DNA of 64,000 nucleotides from UBA5216 sp043743335 (GCA_043743335.1 JAYTWR010000064.1:1-64000), one strand, 5' to 3'. Counted from the first letter of the stretch, positions 16,594 to 25,496 are shown. The notes: generated by a model from the letters alone, not told the origin. Made by a program: numbers and translations.

Positions 16594-17688
16594 CTAAGTC
16601 GTTGCGCCACCCTGTATCAGCACCTGCACAAAGCGGCGAATGCTGACATTGCTTTGCGGGGTAACCGAGGTGAATTCAATACCCGCCAGCCGCTGCCCGT
16701 CGCGCTCGATCATGCGCCGCACGCGCGCGTAAAGGTCTGTTGCGGTGCTGCCCACCAACGCTAAATTCACGTCGAGCTTGATATCGGCCTGCGGCGGCAC
16801 TTCAATGTCCAGCGCAGCCAGCACGCCTTCGTAACTGATATCAAGAATGGTGCCGCCATACGATTGCGGTGCCACGGATTTGCCGCGCAACAACTGAAAG
16901 TGAAACGGCAGGTGGGTTTCAACACGCGGGCTCTTGCGGATTTCCTGACGCGGCACGACTTTGTGCGCCGACGGAATGCCGAGCACTTCATATAGATTCA
17001 CCGGCTGCTTTTTACCCTTGACGTAGACATCCATCGGCGCACCAGCAGTGACGTAATCGCGCACGCCTTGCCACGTCACCTCGCTCATCAAAATCTGTCC
17101 GCGCAAGCTGTAGGCTTCAATGCGCGACGCAAGGTTCACTTCTTCGCCGATCACGGTGTACTCGGCATGGATTTCCGAACCCAAGACGCCCGCCATGACA
17201 GTACCGGTGTTAATGCCGATGCCCATGTGCAGCTCCGGCAGCCCGGCGGACTTGAACTGCTTGTTCAACTCGAACAGCGCTATCTGCATGTCCACTGCGC
17301 AAGCCACCGCGCGGGTGACGTCATCGTCGTGCCCGATCGGCGCACCAAACAGCACCATGATCGCATCGCCGATGAATTTGTCGATGGTGCCGCCGTGTTG
17401 ATGCGCGACTTCACTCATGCGCACCAGATAACGGTTCAGCGCTTCGAGTAATTCCGGTATCGGGTGCGATTCGAGAATGGCGGTGAACCCGCGCAAATCC
17501 GTGAACAAGATCGACACCACACGCGGTGCAAAACCACCGTCGCCGCTGTGCCCCATGGCGTTATACACGGCCGCCGTGAGCGCGGCTTCGAGCCGTTGCC
17601 GCACTGCCGGCGGCAACGGCGCGGCATTTTCCCCGTCAAGCAGGGATTGAATGCTTTGCAGCATCTGGGCGGGTGTCGGCGTGTTCAT
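16594..17688 (-). CDS. class III adenylate/guanylate cyclase with C-terminal PilZ domain
   Basis: A 364-residue two-domain protein. Residues about 55-240 form a class III nucleotide cyclase domain: metal-binding Asp in LFTDLRGFT and in KFIGDAIMVLFG, and the transition-state Asn/Arg in IGEEVNLASR. Residues about 260-360 form a PilZ domain with RKSPR (RxxxR) and DISYEG (DxSxxG), the c-di-GMP-binding motifs. I infer cAMP or cGMP synthesis controlled by c-di-GMP. The start is MNTPTPAQ at 17688; a longer frame runs into the aminotransferase gene and is not supported. It is soluble, with no membrane segment. Confidence 0.9.
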   Translation of the reverse strand: MNTPTPAQMLQSIQSLLDGENAAPLPPAVRQRLEAALTAAVYNAMGHSGDGGFAPRVVSILFTDLRGFTAILESHPIPELLEALNRYLVRMSEVAHQHGGTIDKFIGDAIMVLFGAPIGHDDDVTRAVACAVDMQIALFELNKQFKSAGLPELHMGIGINTGTVMAGVLGSEIHAEYTVIGEEVNLASRIEAYSLRGQILMSEVTWQGVRDYVTAGAPMDVYVKGKKQPVNLYEVLGIPSAHKVVPRQEIRKSPRVETHLPFHFQLLRGKSVAPQSYGGTILDISYEGVLAALDIEVPPQADIKLDVNLALVGSTATDLYARVRRMIERDGQRLAGIEFTSVTPQSNVSIRRFVQVLIQGGATT

Positions 17689-17761
17689 TGTGGGTTTGCG
17701 ATTGCCGCAGTCAAACGCATGGGGCGGCGTTACGGCGCAGGCAGCAGGCCTCCTGCCGATG

Positions 17762-18964
17762 TTACACCGGCACGCCGCGCCGCGTATCAAGATACCCGGC
17801 GATGCGCCGCACGCCTTCGCGCAGGCGCTCCACTGGCCTTGTGTAGGCAAAACGCACATGCTCACGTGCGCGGTGTGCGCCAAAATCAATGCCGGGCGTG
17901 ATGGCCACGCCGGCAACTTCCAGCAAATCGAGCGCGAAGACGTGACTGTCTTGAATCAATTTCGAACAATCCGCGTACACATAAAACGCGCCGGGTGGCG
18001 TGTGCGGAATGCCAAACCCCAGATCGCGCAAAGCAGGCACAAGGTAATCGCGCCGCCGCCGGAATTCGTCGCGCCGCGCTTCGCACACCGCCAGCGTTTC
18101 CGGTTCAAACGCCACCAGCGCCGCCAACTGTGCGGGCGTGGGCGCGGACAGGTAAATATTCTGCGACAGCTTGTCGATTTCGCGCACATAGCGTTGCGGC
18201 ACGACCATCCAGCCCAAACGCCAACCCGTCATACAAAAATATTTGGAAAAGCTGTTGATTACAAATACGTTGTCGCCAGCGTCCACGGCGGTTTGCGCCG
18301 CGCCCTCATACACCAGCCCGTGGTAAATCTCATCGACGATCAAGACGCCGCCACGCGCTTGCGCGCCTGCAGCCATGGCCGCTATGTCTGACGGCGTAAT
18401 CAGCGTGCCAGTGGGGTTCGACGGTGTAGCCACCAGTGCTGCGACGGTGCGCTCGCCCCAATGCTTTTCAATCAAGCCGGGCGTGAGCTGGTAGTGCGTA
18501 TCGGGGCCGACGGGGATGCCCACCGCCTCGCCCTCCATCATGCGCACGAAATGCCGGTTGGCAGGGTAGCCGGGGTCGGCCATCAACACTTGGTCGCCGG
18601 GATTCACCAGCGTGGATATCGCCAGCAACAAAGCGCCCGACGAGCCCGAAGTAATCACCACGCGCGACGCATCCAGTGTCACACCGTAACGCGTGCGATA
18701 AAAGCCGGCGACGGCGGCGCGCAGCTCGGGAATGCCGAGCGCTGGCGTATAGAACAGCTCGCCCTGCGCCAGCGCCTTGATGCCCGCCTCGCAAACGGCG
18801 CGCGGCGTCGGAAAATCCGGCTCGCCGATTTCCATGTGCACAATGTCGCGCCCTTGCGCCTCAAGCGCCTGCGCGCGGGCGAGCAACGCCATCACATGAA
18901 AAGGTTCAATGCCGCGCATGCGCTGCGCGAGCGGTGTAAGTGGTGCAAGTGGCGGCGTCGGCAT
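17762..18964 (-). CDS. class I/II pyridoxal-phosphate aminotransferase
   Basis: A 400-residue fold-type I aminotransferase. The PLP-binding Lys241 is in NSFSKYFCMTGWRLGW; SNPTGT, DEIYHGLVY and RFAYT (carboxylate-binding Arg) are present. It resembles aspartate/tyrosine/valine-pyruvate transaminases, but specificity cannot be assigned. I chose the ATG at 18964; a GTG directly before it is also possible. The ATG overlaps the stop of a 46-codon open frame (TGATG), suggesting coupled translation. Confidence 0.9.
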   Translation of the reverse strand: MPTPPLAPLTPLAQRMRGIEPFHVMALLARAQALEAQGRDIVHMEIGEPDFPTPRAVCEAGIKALAQGELFYTPALGIPELRAAVAGFYRTRYGVTLDASRVVITSGSSGALLLAISTLVNPGDQVLMADPGYPANRHFVRMMEGEAVGIPVGPDTHYQLTPGLIEKHWGERTVAALVATPSNPTGTLITPSDIAAMAAGAQARGGVLIVDEIYHGLVYEGAAQTAVDAGDNVFVINSFSKYFCMTGWRLGWMVVPQRYVREIDKLSQNIYLSAPTPAQLAALVAFEPETLAVCEARRDEFRRRRDYLVPALRDLGFGIPHTPPGAFYVYADCSKLIQDSHVFALDLLEVAGVAITPGIDFGAHRAREHVRFAYTRPVERLREGVRRIAGYLDTRRGVPV

Positions 18965-19104
18965 CACTGCGGCGAACTGCGAAGCGGAATGGCACCCTGT
19001 CGGGTTTCAACGTACACATCGCGCGTGTGCAGGCCACCGGCCAGCGTCGGCAGGGCTTCGCGGATCAGCGCGTTGGTGTTGTTGCCACAGGTGAAACTAG
19101 TCAT
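18964..19104 (-). CDS. small hypothetical protein (46 aa), coupled to the aminotransferase
   Basis: A 46-residue frame on the minus strand, MTSFTCGNNTNALIREALPT and onward, ending RSSPQ. Its TGA overlaps the aminotransferase ATG as TGATG, an arrangement typical of translational coupling. Its start codon abuts a border element, and the A of the ATG is the last base of that element. It could be a true small gene or the 3' remnant of a larger gene cut at the element. I recognise no family, and no clear ribosome binding site is visible. Confidence 0.45.
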   Translation of the reverse strand: MTSFTCGNNTNALIREALPTLAGGLHTRDVYVETRQGAIPLRSSPQ

Positions 19105-19138
19105 AACTAATTGATTTTATTGAGTTTATTGATTTTTA
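19104..19138 (-). repeat. AT-rich border element, copy 3
   Basis: Plus strand TAACTAATTGATTTTATTGA with a further TTTATTGATTTTTA tail. The minus-strand core AATCAATTAGTTA is an exact IHF consensus match. It fills the space between the DoxX remnant's stop and the small gene's start. Confidence 0.85.
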
Positions 19139-19296
19139 TGAATCATCATCCGCATCGACACTGAGCGCGCCGCTGCCCAAACCCACCACCATGCACAGCG
19201 CGCCGATGATCGCCAAGTTTTTGACGAAAGGAACGCCAGCAAAATACGCCCCAGCAGCGGCGCATACGATTTCGACAGGTGATTAAAAAAACGCAA
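19136..19296 (-). pseudogene. DoxX family membrane protein remnant
   Basis: A TTG start at 19296 with AGGAGAATCCC upstream reads MRFFNHLSKSYAPLLGRILL, the N-terminus of a DoxX-family protein. The next readable part, VPFVKNLAIIGALCMVVG and then GSGALSVDADDDS before TAA, is a DoxX C-terminus in another frame. The central membrane helices, about 80 residues, are missing and the frame is broken at the junction (near 19230). I infer an internally deleted pseudogene. Confidence 0.65.
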
Positions 19297-19530
19297 GGGA
19301 TTCTCCTGTAAGTGGCGGCGACCTCACCATCGCACCCCCAATGACACCGGGTATTGACGCCGCGCCGCGCGGGATAGAGACTTGAAACGGAACGCCGTTA
19401 GTTTCTCATATTCTGGAAAACGCTTTGGCATCTTCACCTTGCCAGCGGACAGCACTGAGCGTTTGGCTTGCGGCGGAACGCGGTAATCTGTGCGATTATT
19501 CGCAAAAGAAAAGGCCCGTCGCAGGGCAAT
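19297..19530. other. non-coding stretch upstream of the gluconate dehydrogenase pair
   Basis: No gene here has a family match. A 75-codon minus-strand frame (19324-19551) has biased composition, no ribosome binding site and runs through a border element, so I do not call it. The stretch presumably carries the promoter for the genes starting at 19597, but no clear -35/-10 pair is seen. Confidence 0.5.
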
Positions 19531-19559
19531 AAAATAATTCAATAAAATCAATTAGTTAG
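19531..19559 (+). repeat. AT-rich border element, copy 4
   Basis: AAAATAATTCAATAAAATCA then ATTAGTTAGA; the core AATCAATTAGTTA is exact. It lies 37 nt before the start of the gene at 19597, in the 5' leader or promoter. Confidence 0.85.
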
Positions 19560-19596
19560 ATTTTCATTCTTTCCCAGCCTTCGCAAAGGAACTGTC

Positions 19597-20247
19597 ATGT
19601 CAAACCCGCACGCCTACAGCTATCTCACCTTGCCTGAAATCCGCTTTCTCGACGCTGCAGTATCGCGGCTGATTCCTGCCGATGATCTCGGGCCGGGGGC
19701 GAAAGAGGCAGACGTGACGTATTACATCGATCAGCAACTCTCCAGCGTGTGGGGTACGCACGGACGTAACTATCGCCAAGGGCCGTGGCGGGAAGGCACC
19801 CCGCAACAGGGCTTTCAATCGAGGCTCATCCCGCAGGAGATTTACCGCGTGGGCATCCGCGACACCAACGACTATTGCATCAATCAATACGGCAAAAATT
19901 TTGAATTCCTCAAAGGCGAGCAGCAGGATGAAGTGTTGAAAGCGCTCGAAGTCGGCAAGGTTGATCTCACCCATGTGTCGGCAAAACTCTTTTTTGACAT
20001 CCTCTGGCGTAACACCGAAGAAGGCTTTTTTGCCGACCCTATGTACGGCGGCAACAAAGACAAAGTGGGCTGGAAGCTGGTGGGCTTTCCCGGCGTGGGC
20101 GGCAGCGATTACAACGCGCTGCTCGACAGTGACGCGCCCTATCGTGCCGACCCGGTGAGCATTCTCGACATTCAGCAAGGCAAGGCTAAACTCGATCCGC
20201 AAGGCTACGTCAAATACGTGAAGCAGCAAGCCGCGAAGGGCAAATAA
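19597..20247 (+). CDS. gluconate 2-dehydrogenase subunit 3 family protein
   Basis: A 216-residue small subunit of membrane-bound sugar-acid dehydrogenases (gluconate 2-DH subunit 3 family, DUF1348/Pfam-type small subunit). The segments LTLPEIRFLDAAVSRLIPAD near the N-terminus, YYIDQQLSS and FFDILWRNTEEGFFADPMYG are typical. In known enzymes this subunit helps export the flavoprotein. I see no obvious Tat signal here, which is unusual. The ATG at 19597 follows AAGGAAC, and the flavoprotein gene starts 2 bp after its stop. Confidence 0.88.
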   Translation: MSNPHAYSYLTLPEIRFLDAAVSRLIPADDLGPGAKEADVTYYIDQQLSSVWGTHGRNYRQGPWREGTPQQGFQSRLIPQEIYRVGIRDTNDYCINQYGKNFEFLKGEQQDEVLKALEVGKVDLTHVSAKLFFDILWRNTEEGFFADPMYGGNKDKVGWKLVGFPGVGGSDYNALLDSDAPYRADPVSILDIQQGKAKLDPQGYVKYVKQQAAKGK

Positions 20248-20249
20248 GC

Positions 20250-22013
20250 ATGAGCATCACCCGATTGAAACCGGTGGACGCAGTGGTCGTAGGCACCGGC
20301 GTCACCGGTTCGATTATCGCGATGGAGCTGGTCAGCGCTGGTCTCAAGGTGGTGAATCTCGAACGCGGCCGCATGATCGACCCGCAGCACGATTTCGCCA
20401 TGCCGTACGTTCATGACGAGCTCAAGTTTGACCGCCACAGCGATATTTTTCAGGACTTGTCGCGCGAAACTATTACCTTTCGCAACCACGGTAACGAAAC
20501 CGCGCTACCCATGCGCGAGTTGGGGTCCTTCAAACCCGGTGAAATTGTCGGCGGCACGGCAGCGCACTGGGGTTGTCACGCACGGCGTTTTTTGCCCGAC
20601 GATTTTGTGTTGCACAGCAAAACCGCGCAGCGCTACGGCAAAAAATTCATGCCGCAAGACAGCACCATTCAGGATTGGGGCGTGACCTACGACGAACTAG
20701 AGCCGTACTACGACCAGTTCGAAAACATTTACGGCGTCGGTGGTAGAGCCGGCAATATCGAGGGTGTGAAGCAGGCAGGCGGCAACCCGTTTGAAGGCGC
20801 GCGCGCGCGTGAGTTTCCCAACCCGCAAACGCGGCGTACGCCGCAGGGCGAAATGTTCGCCAAGGCCGCCGCATCATTAGGCTATACGCCGTTTCAAAAT
20901 CCGGCGGCCGCAATGACGCAGCCGTTTGTAAACCTCTACAAACAGCACCTCGGTGCCTGCATGAGTGGCGGCTTTTGCGGCTCGCACGTGTGCTCGCAGG
21001 GCGCAAAGGCCAGCCCGCTGTCGGCCGTGATTCCGGCGCTGCTGAAGCAAGAGAACTACGAGCTGCGCCCGCTGTGCAATGTGATCAAAATCAATAAAGA
21101 TTCTGACGGCAAACGCGCCACCGGCGTTACGTACATTGACTCACGCGGGCGCATGGTCGAGCAGCCCGCGGATATTGTGGTGCTCGCCACCTACACCTTT
21201 AACAACAACCGCTTAATGCTGCTGTCGGGCATCGGCAAGCCGTACGATCCGGTTAGCGGAACCGGCGTGATTGGCCGCAACTATTCGTATCAAACCGGTG
21301 GCAAGGTGTCGGTGTTTTTCGACGACCAGGAATTCAATCCTTTCATCGGCGGTGGCATGGTCGGCACCTGCATCGATGATTTCAACAGTGACAATTTTGA
21401 TCACAGCGCGCTGGGCTTTGTCGGCGGCTCGTACATCGCCGTGCAAAGCAATGGTGCTACGCCGATCAAATCCAAGCTGTTGCCGCCGGGCGCGCCGCGC
21501 TGGGGTGCCGACTGGAAAGCCGCTGCGGCAAAATACTACCGGCGTTCGTTCCAGATTTCGTATCACGCTTCGTGCATGAGTTACCGACAGCACTATCTTG
21601 ATCTTGACCCGACGTATCGCGATGCAAACGGCTTGCCGCTGTTGCGTATGACTTTCGACTGGCATCAAAACGAGCAAAAGGTGGCGCACTTTATGCGCGA
21701 CAAATGCCACGACATCGCCAAGGCGATGAACCCCAGCAAAATCGGCGTCAACACGCCACCCGCCAAATACTCCATCGTGCCGTATCAAAGCACGCACAAC
21801 ATCGGTGGCGTGGTGATGGGCGCTGACCCCGCCACCAGCGCGGTCAACAAGTATTTGCAGTCGTGGGACGCGCACAATGTGTTTGTGGTGGGCGGCAGCG
21901 CCTTCCCGCAAAACGCCGCGAACCCGCCCACTGGAACTATCGGCATGCTGGCCTGTTGGGCAGCCGACGGCATCAAGGATATCTACCTCAAGCGGCAGGG
22001 GCCGATGGTTTGA
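20250..22013 (+). CDS. GMC-type flavoprotein, gluconate 2-dehydrogenase large-subunit family
   Basis: A 587-residue FAD-dependent oxidoreductase. The Rossmann motif VVGTGVTGS is near residue 12. The GMC C-terminal catalytic region is STHNIGGVVMG followed by SAFPQNAANPPTGTIG, supplying the catalytic His and Asn. It oxidises a sugar acid or polyol and passes electrons to a cytochrome c subunit in characterised enzymes. No cytochrome c gene (CxxCH) follows; the next gene encodes a D-2-hydroxyacid dehydrogenase. Electron transfer therefore depends on a partner outside this window. Confidence 0.9.
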   Translation: MSITRLKPVDAVVVGTGVTGSIIAMELVSAGLKVVNLERGRMIDPQHDFAMPYVHDELKFDRHSDIFQDLSRETITFRNHGNETALPMRELGSFKPGEIVGGTAAHWGCHARRFLPDDFVLHSKTAQRYGKKFMPQDSTIQDWGVTYDELEPYYDQFENIYGVGGRAGNIEGVKQAGGNPFEGARAREFPNPQTRRTPQGEMFAKAAASLGYTPFQNPAAAMTQPFVNLYKQHLGACMSGGFCGSHVCSQGAKASPLSAVIPALLKQENYELRPLCNVIKINKDSDGKRATGVTYIDSRGRMVEQPADIVVLATYTFNNNRLMLLSGIGKPYDPVSGTGVIGRNYSYQTGGKVSVFFDDQEFNPFIGGGMVGTCIDDFNSDNFDHSALGFVGGSYIAVQSNGATPIKSKLLPPGAPRWGADWKAAAAKYYRRSFQISYHASCMSYRQHYLDLDPTYRDANGLPLLRMTFDWHQNEQKVAHFMRDKCHDIAKAMNPSKIGVNTPPAKYSIVPYQSTHNIGGVVMGADPATSAVNKYLQSWDAHNVFVVGGSAFPQNAANPPTGTIGMLACWAADGIKDIYLKRQGPMV

Positions 22014-22029
22014 TGCAATCCCGCGGTTG

Positions 22030-22971
22030 ATGAAACCTGAAATCGTCGTCCTGAAAGCCCTTTACGAACCGACGCTGGCCGCGCTACAGCGTGATTTCAC
22101 GGTACATCTGGCGTATCAAGCGCCCAACGTTCTCGCCTATCTGCGCCAGCATTGCACCCATGCCCGCGCCGCCATTTCCACCACGACTGCCGAAGTCACC
22201 CGCGCGCATTTTGCCGCGTTGCCCAAGCTCGAACTGCTGGCGTGCTACGGGCCATACGTCACGCTGATTGATCTGGCCGCGGCTAACGATCACAAAGTCA
22301 TCGTCACGAATACACCCGATGCCACCGCCGCGCCGGTGGCGGATTTGACGATGGGCTTGATCGTTGCCGTGATGCGCCGCATCTGCGAAGCCGATCGTTT
22401 TGTGCGCACAGGCGCATGGGCGACGCACCTGTTTCCGCCGGGCACGGAGGTGCGCGGCAAAACCTGTGGCATCGTCGGCATGGGCCGCATCGGACGCGAG
22501 ATTGCCGTGCGCGCCACGAGCTTCGGCATGAAGATTTGTTACTTTGGCCCGCGTCGCAAAGACGATGTGGCTTGGCCGTACTTCGACAACCTTGAAGCCT
22601 TGGCGCGTGAAGCCGATTGTCTTGTCGTCACCTGCGCACTCACGCCGCAAACACGCAACCTCATCGACGCGCGCATCCTCGCTGCGCTCGGCGCGAAAGG
22701 TTATCTGGTCAACATCGCACGCGGCGCTATCGTTAACGAGCCCGCGTTAATCCAGGCGCTCACCGCTAAGCAAATCGCCGGTGCGGCACTCGATGTTTTT
22801 GCCGACGAACCCAACGTGCCCACCGAACTCTTGAGTATGGATAACGTCGTGCTAGCGCCGCACATGGGCACCGGCACGCATGAAGTGCGCGAAGGCCGCA
22901 GCGAGACATTGCTGCACGATGTCAGGGCGTATTTTGCCGGGACGCGTTTGCGGCACGCCATCGGCACATAG
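22030..22971 (+). CDS. D-isomer-specific 2-hydroxyacid dehydrogenase
   Basis: A 313-residue NAD(P)-dependent enzyme of the GhrB/glyoxylate-hydroxypyruvate reductase group. It has the nucleotide motif GIVGMGRIGRE, the catalytic Arg in VNIARGAIVNE, the Glu in DVFADEPNVP and the His in LAPHMGTGT. The ATG at 22030 is 16 bp after the flavoprotein stop; the upstream in-frame extension lies inside that gene. As third gene of the operon it could reduce the 2-keto acid made by the dehydrogenase, for example 2-ketogluconate. That link is inference from position. Confidence 0.9.
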   Translation: MKPEIVVLKALYEPTLAALQRDFTVHLAYQAPNVLAYLRQHCTHARAAISTTTAEVTRAHFAALPKLELLACYGPYVTLIDLAAANDHKVIVTNTPDATAAPVADLTMGLIVAVMRRICEADRFVRTGAWATHLFPPGTEVRGKTCGIVGMGRIGREIAVRATSFGMKICYFGPRRKDDVAWPYFDNLEALAREADCLVVTCALTPQTRNLIDARILAALGAKGYLVNIARGAIVNEPALIQALTAKQIAGAALDVFADEPNVPTELLSMDNVVLAPHMGTGTHEVREGRSETLLHDVRAYFAGTRLRHAIGT

Positions 22972-22975
22972 AATC

Positions 22976-23001
22976 TAACCATTTGATTTTAAATGGTTAT
23001 C
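22976..23001 (-). repeat. AT-rich border element, copy 5 (palindromic variant)
   Basis: AACCATTT (22977-22984) and AAATGGTT (22991-22998) form a perfect 8-bp dyad around GATTTT. The minus strand contains AATCAAATGGTTA, an exact WATCAANNNNTTR match. It lies between two convergent genes, so it could also act as a weak bidirectional hairpin. Confidence 0.8.
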
Positions 23002-23072
23002 TATCGAATTCTGCTCGTACGTCGCCAGTTGGGCTGATGGCAAACCGCCTGCGAAGAAAGGGGCTACGGCAG

Positions 23073-23675
23073 TTACGATTTTTTCAGCTCGGCAACTATC
23101 TCGCGCAAGGCCTCCATCTCCAGCACACGCTGCTTGCGCGCCATCGGCATGGCGACCATCTCCGCCAACCGGTAGGCCACCCACGTGCCTTCGTCCAGCT
23201 TCACGGGCTGCGGAAAATTATCTACGCCGACTTGATCGATCACGCGCTTGACCAACGCTTGGCACTCGGGATCGGGGGCGCACGGTGCCACCGAGGCCAG
23301 CATTTCTACGTCAGCCGACATCAACCTGTTGTCGGCAACCGATGTGTCGATAATGCGAAAACGCTCACCGCCGCGCGCGAGTAAATGAAACATGCCGGGA
23401 TTGGGCATGTCCCATTGCTCTATCGTGGCGAGGCACCCCACGCCGGACGGCGTGGCCGGTGCGCCGCCCTGAAGCACCTCGTGGCCTTCGCGTATCAGGC
23501 ACACGCCAAACGGCAGATTGTCGCGGATGCAGGCTTTGGTCATGTCGAGGTAGCGCTGCTCGAAAATCTTAAGCGGTAGCAACCCGCCGGGAAACAACAC
23601 CGTCCCCAGCGGAAACAAAAAGATGCGGCGGCGTTCGCTCAACCCCGCTGGCGCATCCGGCGGTGCGGAACTCAC
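23073..23675 (-). CDS. LON substrate-binding domain protein
   Basis: A 200-residue stand-alone LON N-terminal domain (peptidase S16 substrate-binding type) with no ATPase or protease part. FLFPLGTVLFPGGLLPLKIF and RYLDM are typical, as is the GVCLIREG strand. Function is unknown; such proteins may bind unfolded proteins. The GTG at 23675 overlaps the rapZ stop (GTGA), so it is translated from the rapZ transcript. Confidence 0.88.
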   Translation of the reverse strand: MSSAPPDAPAGLSERRRIFLFPLGTVLFPGGLLPLKIFEQRYLDMTKACIRDNLPFGVCLIREGHEVLQGGAPATPSGVGCLATIEQWDMPNPGMFHLLARGGERFRIIDTSVADNRLMSADVEMLASVAPCAPDPECQALVKRVIDQVGVDNFPQPVKLDEGTWVAYRLAEMVAMPMARKQRVLEMEALREIVAELKKS

Positions 23676-24511
23676 GATGACAAGCCGCGGTGACGCGCCA
23701 GCACTGGGGCGGACGACTGGAACGCTTTTACCAGCGCTTCGACAAAGTACACCGAGCGGTGGCGTCCGCCGGTGCAGCCTATCGCCACCGTGAGGTAACT
23801 GCGGTTGTCGCGCATATACGACGGCAGCCAGGTTTCGACAAACCTACGGATGTCTTCCAGTAAGCGCTGCGCCTCAGGTGTGGCGTCCAGAAAGGCCACC
23901 ACCGCAGCGTCCTTGCCTGTGAGCGGGCGCAATACGGGATCGTAGTGCGGATTAGGCAGGCTGCGCACGTCAAACACCAAATCCGCATCCAGCGGAATGC
24001 CATGCTTGAAGCCAAACGATTCGAACAGCAGCATGAGTCCGTCGCGCGGTGCGGCGACAAAGTCTTTCACCCACGTGCGCAGGGCATTGGGGGTGAGGTC
24101 GCTGGTATCAATGTGATCCGCCAGATCGGCCGCGCCGGCGAGCAACTCACGGTCGCGAACGATGCATTCGCTCAGGGTCAACTGCCCGTCGGATAGCGGA
24201 TGCCGACGGCGCGTCTCGGAGAACCGCTTAATCAGCGTGTCGTCCCGCGCGTCAAGGTAAAGCATTCTGGATTTGATGCCGCGTTCACGCAAGCTCGCCA
24301 CATGCACGGCAAAATTCGCCATGTCGTTGCCCGAACGCGCGTCCATGGTGACCGCCACGCGCGCATGCCCGGCAGCCGCGAGCGTATCCACGAGGCGATT
24401 GAACAGCAGGCCCGGAAAATTATCGACGCAGTAATAGCCCGCGTCTTCCAGCACCGCGAGCGCGACGCTCTTGCCTGAACCGGACAGGCCGGTGATGAGT
24501 ACCATCTCCAT
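23672..24511 (-). CDS. rapZ: RNase adapter / nucleotide-binding protein RapZ
   Basis: A 279-residue RapZ (YvcJ) homologue with Walker A GLSGSGKS near the N-terminus and the conserved DAGYYCVDNFPG and GCTGGRHRSVYF segments. In E. coli RapZ directs RNase E to the GlmZ sRNA and senses glucosamine-6-phosphate. I chose MEMVLITG at 24511 because longer frames overlap hprK, which ends at 24522. It is the usual partner of hprK and ptsN in betaproteobacteria. Confidence 0.93.
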   Translation of the reverse strand: MEMVLITGLSGSGKSVALAVLEDAGYYCVDNFPGLLFNRLVDTLAAAGHARVAVTMDARSGNDMANFAVHVASLRERGIKSRMLYLDARDDTLIKRFSETRRRHPLSDGQLTLSECIVRDRELLAGAADLADHIDTSDLTPNALRTWVKDFVAAPRDGLMLLFESFGFKHGIPLDADLVFDVRSLPNPHYDPVLRPLTGKDAAVVAFLDATPEAQRLLEDIRRFVETWLPSYMRDNRSYLTVAIGCTGGRHRSVYFVEALVKAFQSSAPVLARHRGLSS

Positions 24512-24521
24512 CCGCGCGCAA

Positions 24522-25496
24522 TCAGAGGCGGTCATCTTCGTCATGCACGGCCTGCACGGCCTGCCCGTCGTGCATTTGATGCGACTGGCGCTCAATAAAC
24601 TCGCGGGTGCTGTCCATGCCGCGCAGTTGCAGCACGTAATTGCGCACTGCGGCTTCGGTCAGCACCGCCAGATTGCGCCCGGCGGCCACAGGAATCGACA
24701 CTTTGCGTATCTGCACGCCCATGATGCTTTCAGCGCCGGGCTTGAGCGGCAGCCGCTCCGCAGGCACGTCACTGCCACCTGGGCGCTCCAAATGCACAAT
24801 GAGCTTCAACGCCTTACGCGGGCGCAATGCCGACTCGCCAAAAATGGTGCGTATATTGAGCACGCCCAGCCCGCGCACTTCGAGAAAGTCTTTCAATAGC
24901 CCCGGGCAACGTCCGTCGATGTTCTCCGGCCCCACCCGATATAGCTCCACCACATCATCGGCGATCAGACCGCTGCCGCGCGAAATCAATTCTAGCGCCA
25001 ACTCGCTTTTGCCGGCACCGGACACGCCGGTAATCAGTACGCCCATGCCCAGCACGTCGAGCATGACACCATGCACCGTGGCGCACTCGGCCAACGCCCG
25101 CGCGAGATACGGCCGTAGCATCCACATGAGCTCGACACTACCCATCGGTGACGTCAGCAGCGGCGTTGCAGTCGCCTGCGCGGCATCCAGCAGCAGTTGC
25201 GGCACGCGCGACGCGCCAGCCACGATAAAACACGCGAGATCGCGCGTGGCCACCTCACGCAGCGTTTTGGCGCACAGCGCGGGTTCCATGCCGTCGAGGT
25301 GCTGAATTTCCGACGCGCCCAATACCTGAATCAGATTGGGGTGCACGAAATTCAAATGGCCGATCAAGCCCTTGGAAGAATCCCGAGTAAATTCGCTGTC
25401 GATTTTTTTTTCCGCGCCATCCTCGCCCGCATGCCAAGCGAGGTGCAGCCGCGACTGATTGTCCTCAAACAGCCGTGCGATGCTAATCTGGGGCAT
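24522..25496 (-). CDS. hprK: HPr kinase/phosphorylase
   Basis: A 324-residue bifunctional HPr(Ser) kinase/phosphorylase. The P-loop is ITGVSGAGKSE and the family signature is LEVRGLGVLNIRTIFG. The N-terminal domain carries MPQISIARLFEDN. It phosphorylates HPr on serine in the nitrogen-type PTS. Its start lies 14 bp inside the ptsN 3' end. No HPr (ptsH) gene is in the window, so the target is elsewhere. Confidence 0.95.
   Translation of the reverse strand: MPQISIARLFEDNQSRLHLAWHAGEDGAEKKIDSEFTRDSSKGLIGHLNFVHPNLIQVLGASEIQHLDGMEPALCAKTLREVATRDLACFIVAGASRVPQLLLDAAQATATPLLTSPMGSVELMWMLRPYLARALAECATVHGVMLDVLGMGVLITGVSGAGKSELALELISRGSGLIADDVVELYRVGPENIDGRCPGLLKDFLEVRGLGVLNIRTIFGESALRPRKALKLIVHLERPGGSDVPAERLPLKPGAESIMGVQIRKVSIPVAAGRNLAVLTEAAVRNYVLQLRGMDSTREFIERQSHQMHDGQAVQAVHDEDDRL

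Noticed and set aside
19324..19551. 75-codon minus-strand frame
   Set aside because: It begins inside a border element, lacks a ribosome binding site and shows no family similarity.
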